Shown here: piece by piece, positions 42,264-50,207 of the stretch
Numbering within the stretch: position 1 is the stretch's first letter
How the letters are laid out: each line of letters opens with the position of its first letter
From: Hyphomicrobiales bacterium
Lineage (GTDB): Bacteria > Pseudomonadota > Alphaproteobacteria > Rhizobiales > Rhizobiaceae
DNA length: 64,000 bases
Direction of reading: 5' to 3'
Assembly (NCBI GenBank): GCA_900469615.1
Contig: UBYA01000011.1
Coordinates: 620,001 to 684,000 of the forward strand
Notes under the pieces: model-generated
Database searches by the model: none
What the model was told of the DNA's origin: nothing
Seen by the model: the letters and a program-made list of their open reading frames with translations, nothing else
Made by a program: the position numbers and the translations under genes

Positions 42264-44648
42264 ATGTCAAAACTGCTGTCGATGATGGGATTGTCATTCA
42301 AGAAGACGATCTGGGCATTCTTTGCCGTGATGTTTGCTCTGGCCGGCATCGCTGCCGCGAATCCGGCCCAGGCGCAGAACTCACCCGAAAAGCGAATAGC
42401 ATTCGTCGTCGGCAATGCCGCCTACAAGGCGGGTGCCTTGCCCACGCCGGCCAACGATGCCGGCTTGATCGCGCAGACGCTGCAGGCCGCCGGATTCGAT
42501 GTGATCGGTGCGCGCGATCTCGACCAGAATGGCTTGCGCGATGCGATGCGCGATTTTCTGACGAAGGCGAACGCATCGGGGCCGAACACGGTCGTCTTCG
42601 TCTATCTGGCGGGCTACGGGGTGCAATATCAGGGCGATAACTACTTTGTTCCCATCGATGCGCAAATCGCCAATGCGACCGATGTGCCGGTCGAGGCCTT
42701 GCGGATGACCGATTTCACCAAATCGCTTGCCGCCATCAATAATCGCGGCAGCATCGTCGTGCTCGACGCGGCAAGGGTCAATCCCTTCGTGCGGTCGAGC
42801 CAGCCGCTGGCCGGTGGCCTGGCGCTCGTCGATCCCGACGCCAATCAACTGATCGCCTTCAACGCCGCGCCGGGCACCGTCGCGCCGCAAGAGGGCGGCC
42901 CCTACGGTTCCTATGCACATGCATTGGCGGAAATGATCCGCGTCGGCGGTCTGCCGCTCGGCGAGGTCTTCGATCGGACGCGCCTGCGAGTCGGCGAACT
43001 GACCAAGGGTGCCGAAATCTCCTGGGATGCCTCGAAATTCAAGAACGCCTTCACTTTCTTCGATCGCGGCCCGGATGCGCCGGCCGCCCAGGTGGCCAGC
43101 TATGACAATGCGGCGCTCCGGACAAAGGCGATCCGCGATTTCGACGAGCGGGATGCCTATTTCGCCGCGCTCGATCGCGATACGCTACAGGGCTACGAGG
43201 ATTTCCTCGCCGCCTATCCGAACGATTCCATGGCGCGGCGCGTGCGCGCCATCATCGCTGCCCGCCGCGAGGCGATCACATGGCGCGAGACCTGGCGTGC
43301 CGATACGCCGGAGGCCTATTGGTCTTATCTGAGGCGTTATCCGCGTGGTCCCCACGTCTGGGACGCGCGCCGGCGCCTGGAGCATTTTGAGGCGGCGCTC
43401 GAGCCACCGCCGTCCTTCACCGTGATCGAGTACGACGTGCCGCCGCCACCGCCGCCGGAAGTCGTGTACGTCGACCGCCCCGTCCTTTATTTCGACGATG
43501 CCGATTTCGGCTATGCGCCGCCGCCACCGGTTGTTTTCCTGGCGCCGCCGCCAGCGGATTTCGTAACGCTCGCGCCGCCGCAGCCGTCGGTCGATCTCTA
43601 CGTGCTGCCGGCGCCGGTCTACGTGCCTGTTGCCCGATGGGTCGAGCCGCCGCGCGACGTTGCGCCGCCCGAAAACAACATCATCTTCAACAATATCCAC
43701 AACACGGTGGTGAACAAAACCGTCATCAATAATACGTCGGTGAACAACGCTGCCGGTGCCGCCCCCGGCTTGACGAGCGGACAGAAGATGGCGGGCGCGG
43801 CTGTCGTTGCCGGCGCTGGCGCCGCGGCGCTGCACGTTGCCTTGCCGCCTTCGATTCAGAAGAAGGCCGCAGTGCTGCAGAAGCAAAATCCTGCGGCAGC
43901 GAGCAAGACGACAACTGGAGCTTCCGTGGCTGCGCCCTCGGGACAACCGCAAACGGGAAGTGCCGCCGCGCATGCGCTGCCCGGCGCCAACGGCCAGCCC
44001 CAGCCGGCGGTCGGCAAGTTGCCAACCACTCCCGGAGCGGCGCAGGGGAAGCAGACCCAATCGCCTCAGACCGCACCTGGCGCGGTACATAGTCCCGCAG
44101 TTGCGGCGCAACCCGCGCAACAAGGCGGCAATGCCAATGCGCATGCGCTTCCAGGTGCCAACGGTCAGCCGTTGCCGGCGGGCGGAAAGCTTCCGAACAA
44201 TCCGGGTGCAGCTCAGGCAAGGCAGACTGGGTCTGCCCAGCAGGGTGCCAACGCCAATGCGCACGCGCTTCCCGGTTCGAAGACGCCGCCTGCTCAGGCA
44301 CAGGCAAAGCCGAATGTCGCCGCGACTGCGCCGAAGGCCGCCGCTCGCGCACAGGCGATGAAGCCCGCGACACCGGCTATTGTTGCCAAGACGCCGGTAA
44401 CGCCGAAGGTAAGCAATAACAGCCGGCCGAGGGTCAACAATCAGCCTCGTGTCGCCGCACAGCCGCCCCGGCAAGCCAATCCGGCTGCGGCGCAGCCAAG
44501 GCCGATGCCGCATGTCGCCGTTCAGGCAAAGGCGCCGGCCAGGCCTCAGCCGAAGATCGTGCAGCCGCACGCAAAGGCACCGCCAGCCGCGCGGAAGCCT
44601 CCGGAAAGGAAAAAATGCGGCGCTCCCGGCCTGCCCGCATGTCATTGA
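42264..44648 (+). CDS. Caspase-fold (C14) protein with lost catalytic dyad
   Basis: A 794-residue exported protein. A signal segment (about 14-38) ends PAQAQ. Residues 43-265 are a caspase-like p20 domain: KRIAFVVGNAAYKAG is the usual entry strand. At the positions of the catalytic pair there is LAGYGVQ (Tyr118 instead of His in GHG) and VLDAARVNPF (Ala170 instead of Cys in DACR). Both residues are therefore missing and protease activity is unlikely. Residues about 390-470 are very proline-rich, followed by an Asn-rich NNIHNTVVNKTVINNT stretch and a Pro/Ala/Gln-rich tail with three AHALPG repeats, which suggests a scaffold or envelope role. The ATG at 42264 gives the signal peptide; the frame is open from 42201. 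Confidence 0.82.
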   Translation: MSKLLSMMGLSFKKTIWAFFAVMFALAGIAAANPAQAQNSPEKRIAFVVGNAAYKAGALPTPANDAGLIAQTLQAAGFDVIGARDLDQNGLRDAMRDFLTKANASGPNTVVFVYLAGYGVQYQGDNYFVPIDAQIANATDVPVEALRMTDFTKSLAAINNRGSIVVLDAARVNPFVRSSQPLAGGLALVDPDANQLIAFNAAPGTVAPQEGGPYGSYAHALAEMIRVGGLPLGEVFDRTRLRVGELTKGAEISWDASKFKNAFTFFDRGPDAPAAQVASYDNAALRTKAIRDFDERDAYFAALDRDTLQGYEDFLAAYPNDSMARRVRAIIAARREAITWRETWRADTPEAYWSYLRRYPRGPHVWDARRRLEHFEAALEPPPSFTVIEYDVPPPPPPEVVYVDRPVLYFDDADFGYAPPPPVVFLAPPPADFVTLAPPQPSVDLYVLPAPVYVPVARWVEPPRDVAPPENNIIFNNIHNTVVNKTVINNTSVNNAAGAAPGLTSGQKMAGAAVVAGAGAAALHVALPPSIQKKAAVLQKQNPAAASKTTTGASVAAPSGQPQTGSAAAHALPGANGQPQPAVGKLPTTPGAAQGKQTQSPQTAPGAVHSPAVAAQPAQQGGNANAHALPGANGQPLPAGGKLPNNPGAAQARQTGSAQQGANANAHALPGSKTPPAQAQAKPNVAATAPKAAARAQAMKPATPAIVAKTPVTPKVSNNSRPRVNNQPRVAAQPPRQANPAAAQPRPMPHVAVQAKAPARPQPKIVQPHAKAPPAARKPPERKKCGAPGLPACH
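43968..44300 (+). repeat. In-gene AHALPG(A/S) repeats
   Basis: Three in-frame copies of a segment beginning AHALPG start at 43968, 44139 and 44259. The first two share AHALPGANGQPxPAxGKLP and NPGAAQ-like continuations; the third is short. Spacing of 171 and 120 bp shows unequal copies rather than a strict tandem array. They lie in the low-complexity tail of the caspase-fold protein. Confidence 0.75.
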
Positions 44649-45127
44649 GCTTGGGCAGCCTGCTCGAGAGTATCAGTTAGTAGCAGTGCGGCGTGACGCA
44701 AGGCGCGAGTGAAAAAGTCGCCCAGTTCCGACCGCTGTGGATCGGGTGATGCCGATGAGCCTCGGCATCACCCGCCACGAACGTCAAACCCTTTGGCTCG
44801 CCACTGCCGGGTGGAAGCGAAGCCCCTCTTTGGGGATGCCGCGCCGGGATCGTTGCAGAAATACCACTTTCAATTCGATATTCCTGTTTTGCTCGTTAAC
44901 CCGAGATGGATCGGTGCGGCAGCAATTGTCATTGCCAGGAATGATGAGTAAATTCATCATGTTTTATTGTCGGCGACCAAAGCAAGCGAACGGTTCGCGC
45001 CAGCATGTCGTGGTTGTAGCATGAATGGAAAGTAGTTTACCGGCTTTATCGGCATTGCGCCCGAATTGCCGCGACAGCGGACGGATGCAAGTCTCGTAGA
45101 ACTTCGGAATCAGAGAGTTAGTGCGCG
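44649..45127. other. Gap of 479 bp without a recognisable gene
   Basis: No frame resembles a known protein. The second half turns AT-rich (about 44930-45000), consistent with the promoter region of the ECF sigma gene. No clear iron-responsive palindrome was recognised. Confidence 0.55.
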
Positions 45128-45631
45128 TTGGTTTGGGATCTGCATAACCTCTTTCGTCAGCACGCGAAGGACATTATCCGTTCGCTGCGGCGCCGGGGGG
45201 TGGCGCCAGAAGACGCCGCGGATCTCACGCAGGATGCGTTTTTGCGCGTGCTGGCGGCGCCTCCCGGGGAGGCCGGGCCCGATCACAATCCAAGGGCGTA
45301 TCTATACAGAGTGAGCCATAATCTTGCGACGAACCACTCGCGTCGAAATCGACTGATCCCCATGGTGGAGCTCAGCGAGGAAATTGCCGCACAGGTCGCC
45401 GACCCGTTTCCAGACCCTGAAGCCGTCGTCTATTCACGCCAATGCCTGGCTCAGACGGCTGTCGCGCTGGCCACGCTTCCAGATCGGACGCGCAAGGCGT
45501 TCGAGCTGCACCGGTTATCGGGCCTCACCATCGTTCAGGTCGCAGAGCAACTCGATCTGTCGACAACGCGAACATGGGCGCTGATCCGCGATGCCTATCG
45601 CCATCTTCTGCAGCATGTCGGCGATATCTGA
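45128..45631 (+). CDS. ECF sigma factor, FecI-like
   Basis: A 167-residue sigma-70-family protein with only regions 2 and 4. APEDAADLTQDAFLRVL is region 2, and the SGLTIVQVAEQLDLSTTRTW segment is the region 4 helix-turn-helix. An in-frame TAG lies 9 bp upstream, so translation must begin at the TTG at 45128 (or internally); a GAGAG about 11 bases upstream is a modest ribosome site. FecR and a TonB-dependent receptor with a signalling domain follow, the standard iron-starvation surface-signalling arrangement, in which this sigma factor would activate the receptor operon when the siderophore is bound. Confidence 0.9.
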   Translation: MVWDLHNLFRQHAKDIIRSLRRRGVAPEDAADLTQDAFLRVLAAPPGEAGPDHNPRAYLYRVSHNLATNHSRRNRLIPMVELSEEIAAQVADPFPDPEAVVYSRQCLAQTAVALATLPDRTRKAFELHRLSGLTIVQVAEQLDLSTTRTWALIRDAYRHLLQHVGDI

Positions 45632-45729
45632 ATTCTTGCGCTTGCTTGAGAAAAATCGTGCGCCTCGATTGTAGAATAGGTTAGGGACAGGCGGATGCGA
45701 ATTATGACGAGACGGTCGGAAGGATATTG

Positions 45730-46692
45730 ATGGGCGCCGATGGGGCAGAGCACGGCCGGCTTGTCGATGAGGCGATCGATCTCGTTATCCGCCTTCAGAA
45801 CGATCCCGAGAATCCGATCACTGTCGAGATGGTACGGCAATGGTGTTCTCGCAGCCGGGAGCATGAGCGCGTCTGGCAGCACATCACCAAGATTCATGGC
45901 GCATCGGGCAAGATCCTGACGGAGCAGCGCAAGAGCGAACGGCGAGAGAAGCTGGGCCTTACCCGGCGCAATCTGATGATCGCCGGTACGCTCGGTATCG
46001 GCGCGGCCGCTTCCGGCTCCTTGCTCTATCCGCGAGTGATGCGCGATTTTCGTGCGGACTACATAACCGGAACAGGCGAAATCCGTTCTGTTTCACTGCC
46101 GGACGGAAGCGTCGCCACGCTAGGACCTGACAGTGCCATCGCACTTCAATACGGGGAGGATGCCCGGCAGATCGACCTCCTGGACGGAATGTCTTTCTTC
46201 GACGTCACGAAGGATCCGGAAAAACCTTTCAGAGTGATGGCCGGCGGGGTGGTCGCGACGGCTCTTGGCACCGCCTTCGATGTATCCAGCGATGCCGACA
46301 TTGTCATGGTCGGCGTCGATCATGGCCTGGTCGAGGTGCGCGCCTCGACTTCGATATTGGCCGGGGGCGAGAAGCTCGGCGAGAATGACTGGGTCTCATT
46401 CGACGCCTCGTCCGGAGATGTCGACCGCGGCAAGCATGAGCCGGGGCAGGTGGGCGCCTGGCGCGAGCGGCTTGTCATCGCCGAACGGGAGACGGTCTCG
46501 GCGCTGGTCGCACGGATCGGGCGCTGGATCCCGGGCAAGGTTGTCCTTGCCGACCCTTATATCGGTTCGATGCGCGTCAGCGGCATATTCGACCTTTCCG
46601 ATCCCCAGCGGGCCCTTGAGGCGGTCGTGCATCCGGCCGGCGGCCGGGTGCACAGAATGGCCTCGTTCCTGACGGTCATTTCGCCGCTTTAA
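45730..46692 (+). CDS. FecR-family anti-sigma factor
   Basis: A 320-residue FecR protein. The cytoplasmic N-terminus (about 10-50) has the DUF4880-like helix that binds the sigma factor, although the usual Trp in FxxWL is replaced (QWCSRSREH). One membrane segment (about 81-104, preceded by twin Arg) is followed by the periplasmic FecR domain, with GTGEIRSVSLPDGSVATLGP and the C-terminal contact region. It transmits the signal from the receptor to the sigma factor encoded 98 bp upstream. AAGGAT precedes the ATG at 45730. The receptor gene follows after 111 bp. Confidence 0.9.
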   Translation: MGADGAEHGRLVDEAIDLVIRLQNDPENPITVEMVRQWCSRSREHERVWQHITKIHGASGKILTEQRKSERREKLGLTRRNLMIAGTLGIGAAASGSLLYPRVMRDFRADYITGTGEIRSVSLPDGSVATLGPDSAIALQYGEDARQIDLLDGMSFFDVTKDPEKPFRVMAGGVVATALGTAFDVSSDADIVMVGVDHGLVEVRASTSILAGGEKLGENDWVSFDASSGDVDRGKHEPGQVGAWRERLVIAERETVSALVARIGRWIPGKVVLADPYIGSMRVSGIFDLSDPQRALEAVVHPAGGRVHRMASFLTVISPL

Positions 46693-46803
46693 AAAAACTT
46701 GAGAAAAAGAGGAAAATTTCAGCGCTCCGTTTGTAATAGCTTTGGGGTTTGCCTTGCGACGCGATGCAAGCCCTTCGGCACAATCGAATTGGAGCAGCAG
46801 GGC

Positions 46804-49248
46804 ATGGGGACCGCGTATCGAAAGACAGCATTCATGAACAAGGCCGTCAGGGCATCCGTGACGGCCTTGATGATGACCACCGTGATTGGCGCCAGCCTGT
46901 TCACAGCGAATGAAAAGTCCCTTGCCCAGGCCTCGGCGCAGATCAAATTTGCGGTTCCGGCCGGCCCGCTGAGCCAGGCTCTCGCTGCATTTGGACGTCA
47001 GGCCGGCCTGCAGGTTTCCTATCTGGCTTCGATTGCAGCGGGGAAAACCACGAAGGGTTTTTCGGGCAGCGCCAGCGCGCAGCAGGCTCTCGCGCAGATA
47101 CTGAACGGATCGGGCCTTCGATATTCTTTCACGAATTCCACTACGGTTGCGATTGCGCCGGCGTCTTCGTCCATCGATAGGGCATCGGCTGACGGAGCGA
47201 CGGAACTCTCCCCGATCGTTGTGCAGGGAGAGCAATCTCCCACCGGACCGGGCGACGGCTTCGTTGCCGAGAACACGCGCGCCGGATCAAAGACCAGCAC
47301 CCCCCTTATCGAAACGCCTCAAACCGTCAGTGTGACGACCCGCGCCCAGATCGACGCGCAGCAGGCCACGAACCTGACGCAGGCGGCCCGCTATATGCCG
47401 GGCATCTATTTCGGCGACAACACCGACACCCGTGACGAATATTTCAAGGCGAGGGGGTTTACGCTCGACCAATATCAGGATGGTCTCAAACTGCAGACCC
47501 AAGGAGCCTGGATCGAGAACAAGATCGACCCATTCTTTCTTGATCGGATCGATGTTCTGGAAGGCCCGTCGTCCGGCCTTTATGGCCAGGTCTCGCCGGG
47601 AGGGCTGGTCAATCTCGTGAGCAAGCGGCCGACGGACACTCCCTTTGGCCATGTTCAACTCCAGACGGGCTCTTTCGATCGCGCGCAGGCTGCGTTCGAC
47701 TTCGGCGGCCCGGTGACAAGCGACGGCACGCTTCTGTACCGTCTGACGGGTCTTGGCCGGACGACAGGGGCTCAGGTCGACGATATGAAGGAGCAGCGCC
47801 TTGCCATCGCGCCGGCTCTGACATTCAAGCCCGATGAAGATACGTCTTTGACGATACTTGGCAGCTACCTCAACGATCCGAAAGGCGGCTTTTGGAGCTC
47901 GCTGCCATATTCGGGCACGTTGTATTCCAATCCGGCCCTGCCGGGCGGCAAGCTTCGGCGCGACTTCAATACCGGCCAGCCGTCGTTTGAAGAGTTCAAG
48001 CGTCAGCGTGAATCGATCGGGTACGAATTCGAGCATCGTTTCGACGACGTCTTCACCCTGAGGCAGAACTTCCGCTTTTCACATGTCGATTCCGTCTACA
48101 ACGCCCTGCAGGCCTACGACTTCGTCAAAGGAACGGCGATCCTGCAGCGCGATACCTACATGTATCAAGGCCGGGCCAACAGCGTCGGCATCGACACGCA
48201 GATGGAAGCGGATTTCGATACCGGTCCGCTGGAGCATAAGGCCTTGCTCGGCATCGACTACCAGTATCTCAAGCGGAACGATTTCTCACGCTACGGCGTT
48301 GGCCCGAACATCGATGTCCTCGATCCGAGCTACGACCTGGCGGTAGGCTTGCCGAAGATAAACCTCAATCGCCAGCAGGCTTTCAATCAGTTTGGCGTCT
48401 ACGCGCAGGACCAAATCAAATTCGATCGGTTCCTGCTGACGTTGACGGGCCGGCAGGACCACGCCTGGAGCGATACACTCAACAAACTGACTTCCGCCCA
48501 GACCGAGCAGAGCGACAAGGCTTTCACCGGTCGCGTCGGTTTGACCTATCTCTTCGACAATGGTTTGGCGCCTTACATCAGTTATTCGACCTCGTTTACA
48601 CCCTCCACGGGCTTGTCGTTTGACGGATCTTACCTCGATCCGACGACAGGCCAGCAGTTCGAAGGCGGCATCAAGTTCAAGCCCGAGGGTTTGAACGCGC
48701 TGTTTACGGCGTCTGTCTTCGATCTGACCCAGCAGAACGTGCCGACGACAGATCCTCTTCACACCGGCTTTCAGGTCCAGACCGGCGAGATTCGCTCTCG
48801 GGGAATCGAGCTCTCGGGCGTTGCAAGCCTGAGCGATGCGTGGAGCATGCAGGCATCCTATGCCTATCTCGATCCGAAGGTGACAAAGGACAACAGCGGC
48901 CTGGTTGGCAACGAACCGGCGAATGTGCCGCGCAATGTCGCCAAGCTATGGGTGGATTACACCGTCCAGTCCGGGCCGCTTGCCGGTCTCGGTATCGGCG
49001 GTGGGGCCCGCTATATCGGCGAATCCTTCGCCAACACCACCAATACCGCAAAAATACCGGACTATGTTCTGTTCGATGCGGCGGTCCGCTACGATTTCGG
49101 CAACCTTGACCAGAAATACAAAGGTCTCACCGCGTCCGTTAACGCGTCCAATCTGTTCGACAAGGTCTACGTGTCGGATTGCTCCAATATCAATTGCCGT
49201 TGGGGCCAAGGACGCACCGTATATGCGACGCTCGACTATCGCTGGTAG
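46804..49248 (+). CDS. TonB-dependent siderophore receptor with signalling domain (FhuA-like)
   Basis: An 814-residue outer-membrane receptor. After the signal peptide (about 1-40), an STN signalling domain (about 45-115; IKFAVPAGPLSQALAAFGRQ) contacts the FecR protein. LSPIVVQGEQ is the probable TonB box, followed by the plug (TPLIETPQTVSVTTRAQ to DVLEGPSSGLYGQVSPGG) and a 22-strand barrel ending in the terminal aromatic RW. The late DCSNINCRWGQGR segment is typical of ferrichrome-type (FhuA/FoxA) receptors. The ATG at 46804 was chosen because GGAG lies upstream; the frame also opens at 46699 without such a site. Genes for a hydroxamate-type binding protein and permease follow. Confidence 0.9.
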   Translation: MGTAYRKTAFMNKAVRASVTALMMTTVIGASLFTANEKSLAQASAQIKFAVPAGPLSQALAAFGRQAGLQVSYLASIAAGKTTKGFSGSASAQQALAQILNGSGLRYSFTNSTTVAIAPASSSIDRASADGATELSPIVVQGEQSPTGPGDGFVAENTRAGSKTSTPLIETPQTVSVTTRAQIDAQQATNLTQAARYMPGIYFGDNTDTRDEYFKARGFTLDQYQDGLKLQTQGAWIENKIDPFFLDRIDVLEGPSSGLYGQVSPGGLVNLVSKRPTDTPFGHVQLQTGSFDRAQAAFDFGGPVTSDGTLLYRLTGLGRTTGAQVDDMKEQRLAIAPALTFKPDEDTSLTILGSYLNDPKGGFWSSLPYSGTLYSNPALPGGKLRRDFNTGQPSFEEFKRQRESIGYEFEHRFDDVFTLRQNFRFSHVDSVYNALQAYDFVKGTAILQRDTYMYQGRANSVGIDTQMEADFDTGPLEHKALLGIDYQYLKRNDFSRYGVGPNIDVLDPSYDLAVGLPKINLNRQQAFNQFGVYAQDQIKFDRFLLTLTGRQDHAWSDTLNKLTSAQTEQSDKAFTGRVGLTYLFDNGLAPYISYSTSFTPSTGLSFDGSYLDPTTGQQFEGGIKFKPEGLNALFTASVFDLTQQNVPTTDPLHTGFQVQTGEIRSRGIELSGVASLSDAWSMQASYAYLDPKVTKDNSGLVGNEPANVPRNVAKLWVDYTVQSGPLAGLGIGGGARYIGESFANTTNTAKIPDYVLFDAAVRYDFGNLDQKYKGLTASVNASNLFDKVYVSDCSNINCRWGQGRTVYATLDYRW

Positions 49249-49256
49249 GGGTGTCC

Positions 49257-50207
49257 ATGTTGATCTCCGATCAACTCGAACGGGATGGGCCTTCGGCCCG
49301 TCCCGGAACACCGAGAAGAGCATTCCTATCCGGCATTGCGGCCGTCGCGACCAGCGCCGCATTCCGCGCCGTGGCGGCCGAGGAGCCGGGTCGGGCCGAG
49401 GCCAGCCCGGAGCGGATCGTTGTTCTTGACTGGGGGCTGGCCGCGACCGTCATCGCCCTTGGCATTGCCCCGGTGGGTGTGCCGGCGATCGCCTACTATA
49501 CCCGCAACGTCGTCACGCCACCCATGCCGGAAAACGTGGTCGATGTCGGTCTGTTGTTCACGCCGAATTATGAACTGCTGTACGAGCTGCGTGCCGATCG
49601 TATTCTCATCCCTCCGGAACTCGAAGTCGCGAGAACGCAGCTCGAGCGGATCTGCGCCGTTTCGTCCTTTTCGCTCCGTGACCGCAATGGCGCGTCGCTT
49701 GAAGCCGCGGCGTCAGCGACGGGCACAGTCGCCGCCGATTTGGGGCGCCGCGACAAGGGGCAGGCCCTGATCGCGACGGCATTGGAATCGCTTTCGCAGG
49801 CGCAAGAACGGCTGACGAAATATGCCGGGCGCCTTTTCCTTCTGACGAGTTTCGTCGACGACAGGCACGTTGCGATTTTCGCACGCGGCAGTCTCTATGA
49901 CGACGTGCTGCGGCGTCTTGGATTGGTCAATGCCTGGCAGGCGTCTGCCGGGTTTGGAGGCCGGATAATCGTCGGTATCGAAAGATTGGCCGACTTTCCC
50001 GACAGCCACGTCATCGTGATCTCGGCGAGTGGACGGGGTCTTCCCAAGAGTGCCGAAGGCCTGCGCTTCTGGCGGGCGCTGCCCTTTGTCGCCGCGCACA
50101 GGATCATCGAGATTGCCCCCGTTTACGAGCAGGGCGGCCTGCCATCGATCATTCGTTTCGCGACACTGGTCTCGACTGCGATCGCGAAGGAGGGTGTCGA
50201 TGAGTAA
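49257..50207 (+). CDS. fhuD: Fe3+-hydroxamate ABC binding protein (FhuD-like)
   Basis: A 316-residue periplasmic binding protein with a twin-arginine leader (TPRRAFLSG, about residues 18-26; cleavage near AVAAEE). The mature chain has the class III binding-protein fold of FhuD, beginning ERIVVLDWGLAATVIALGIA and with a long connecting helix. The ATG at 49257 starts 8 bp after the receptor stop, and its 3' end overlaps fhuB by 8 bp, so the receptor, binding protein and permease are one operon. It probably carries hydroxamate siderophores such as ferrichrome from the receptor. Confidence 0.85.
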   Translation: MLISDQLERDGPSARPGTPRRAFLSGIAAVATSAAFRAVAAEEPGRAEASPERIVVLDWGLAATVIALGIAPVGVPAIAYYTRNVVTPPMPENVVDVGLLFTPNYELLYELRADRILIPPELEVARTQLERICAVSSFSLRDRNGASLEAAASATGTVAADLGRRDKGQALIATALESLSQAQERLTKYAGRLFLLTSFVDDRHVAIFARGSLYDDVLRRLGLVNAWQASAGFGGRIIVGIERLADFPDSHVIVISASGRGLPKSAEGLRFWRALPFVAAHRIIEIAPVYEQGGLPSIIRFATLVSTAIAKEGVDE

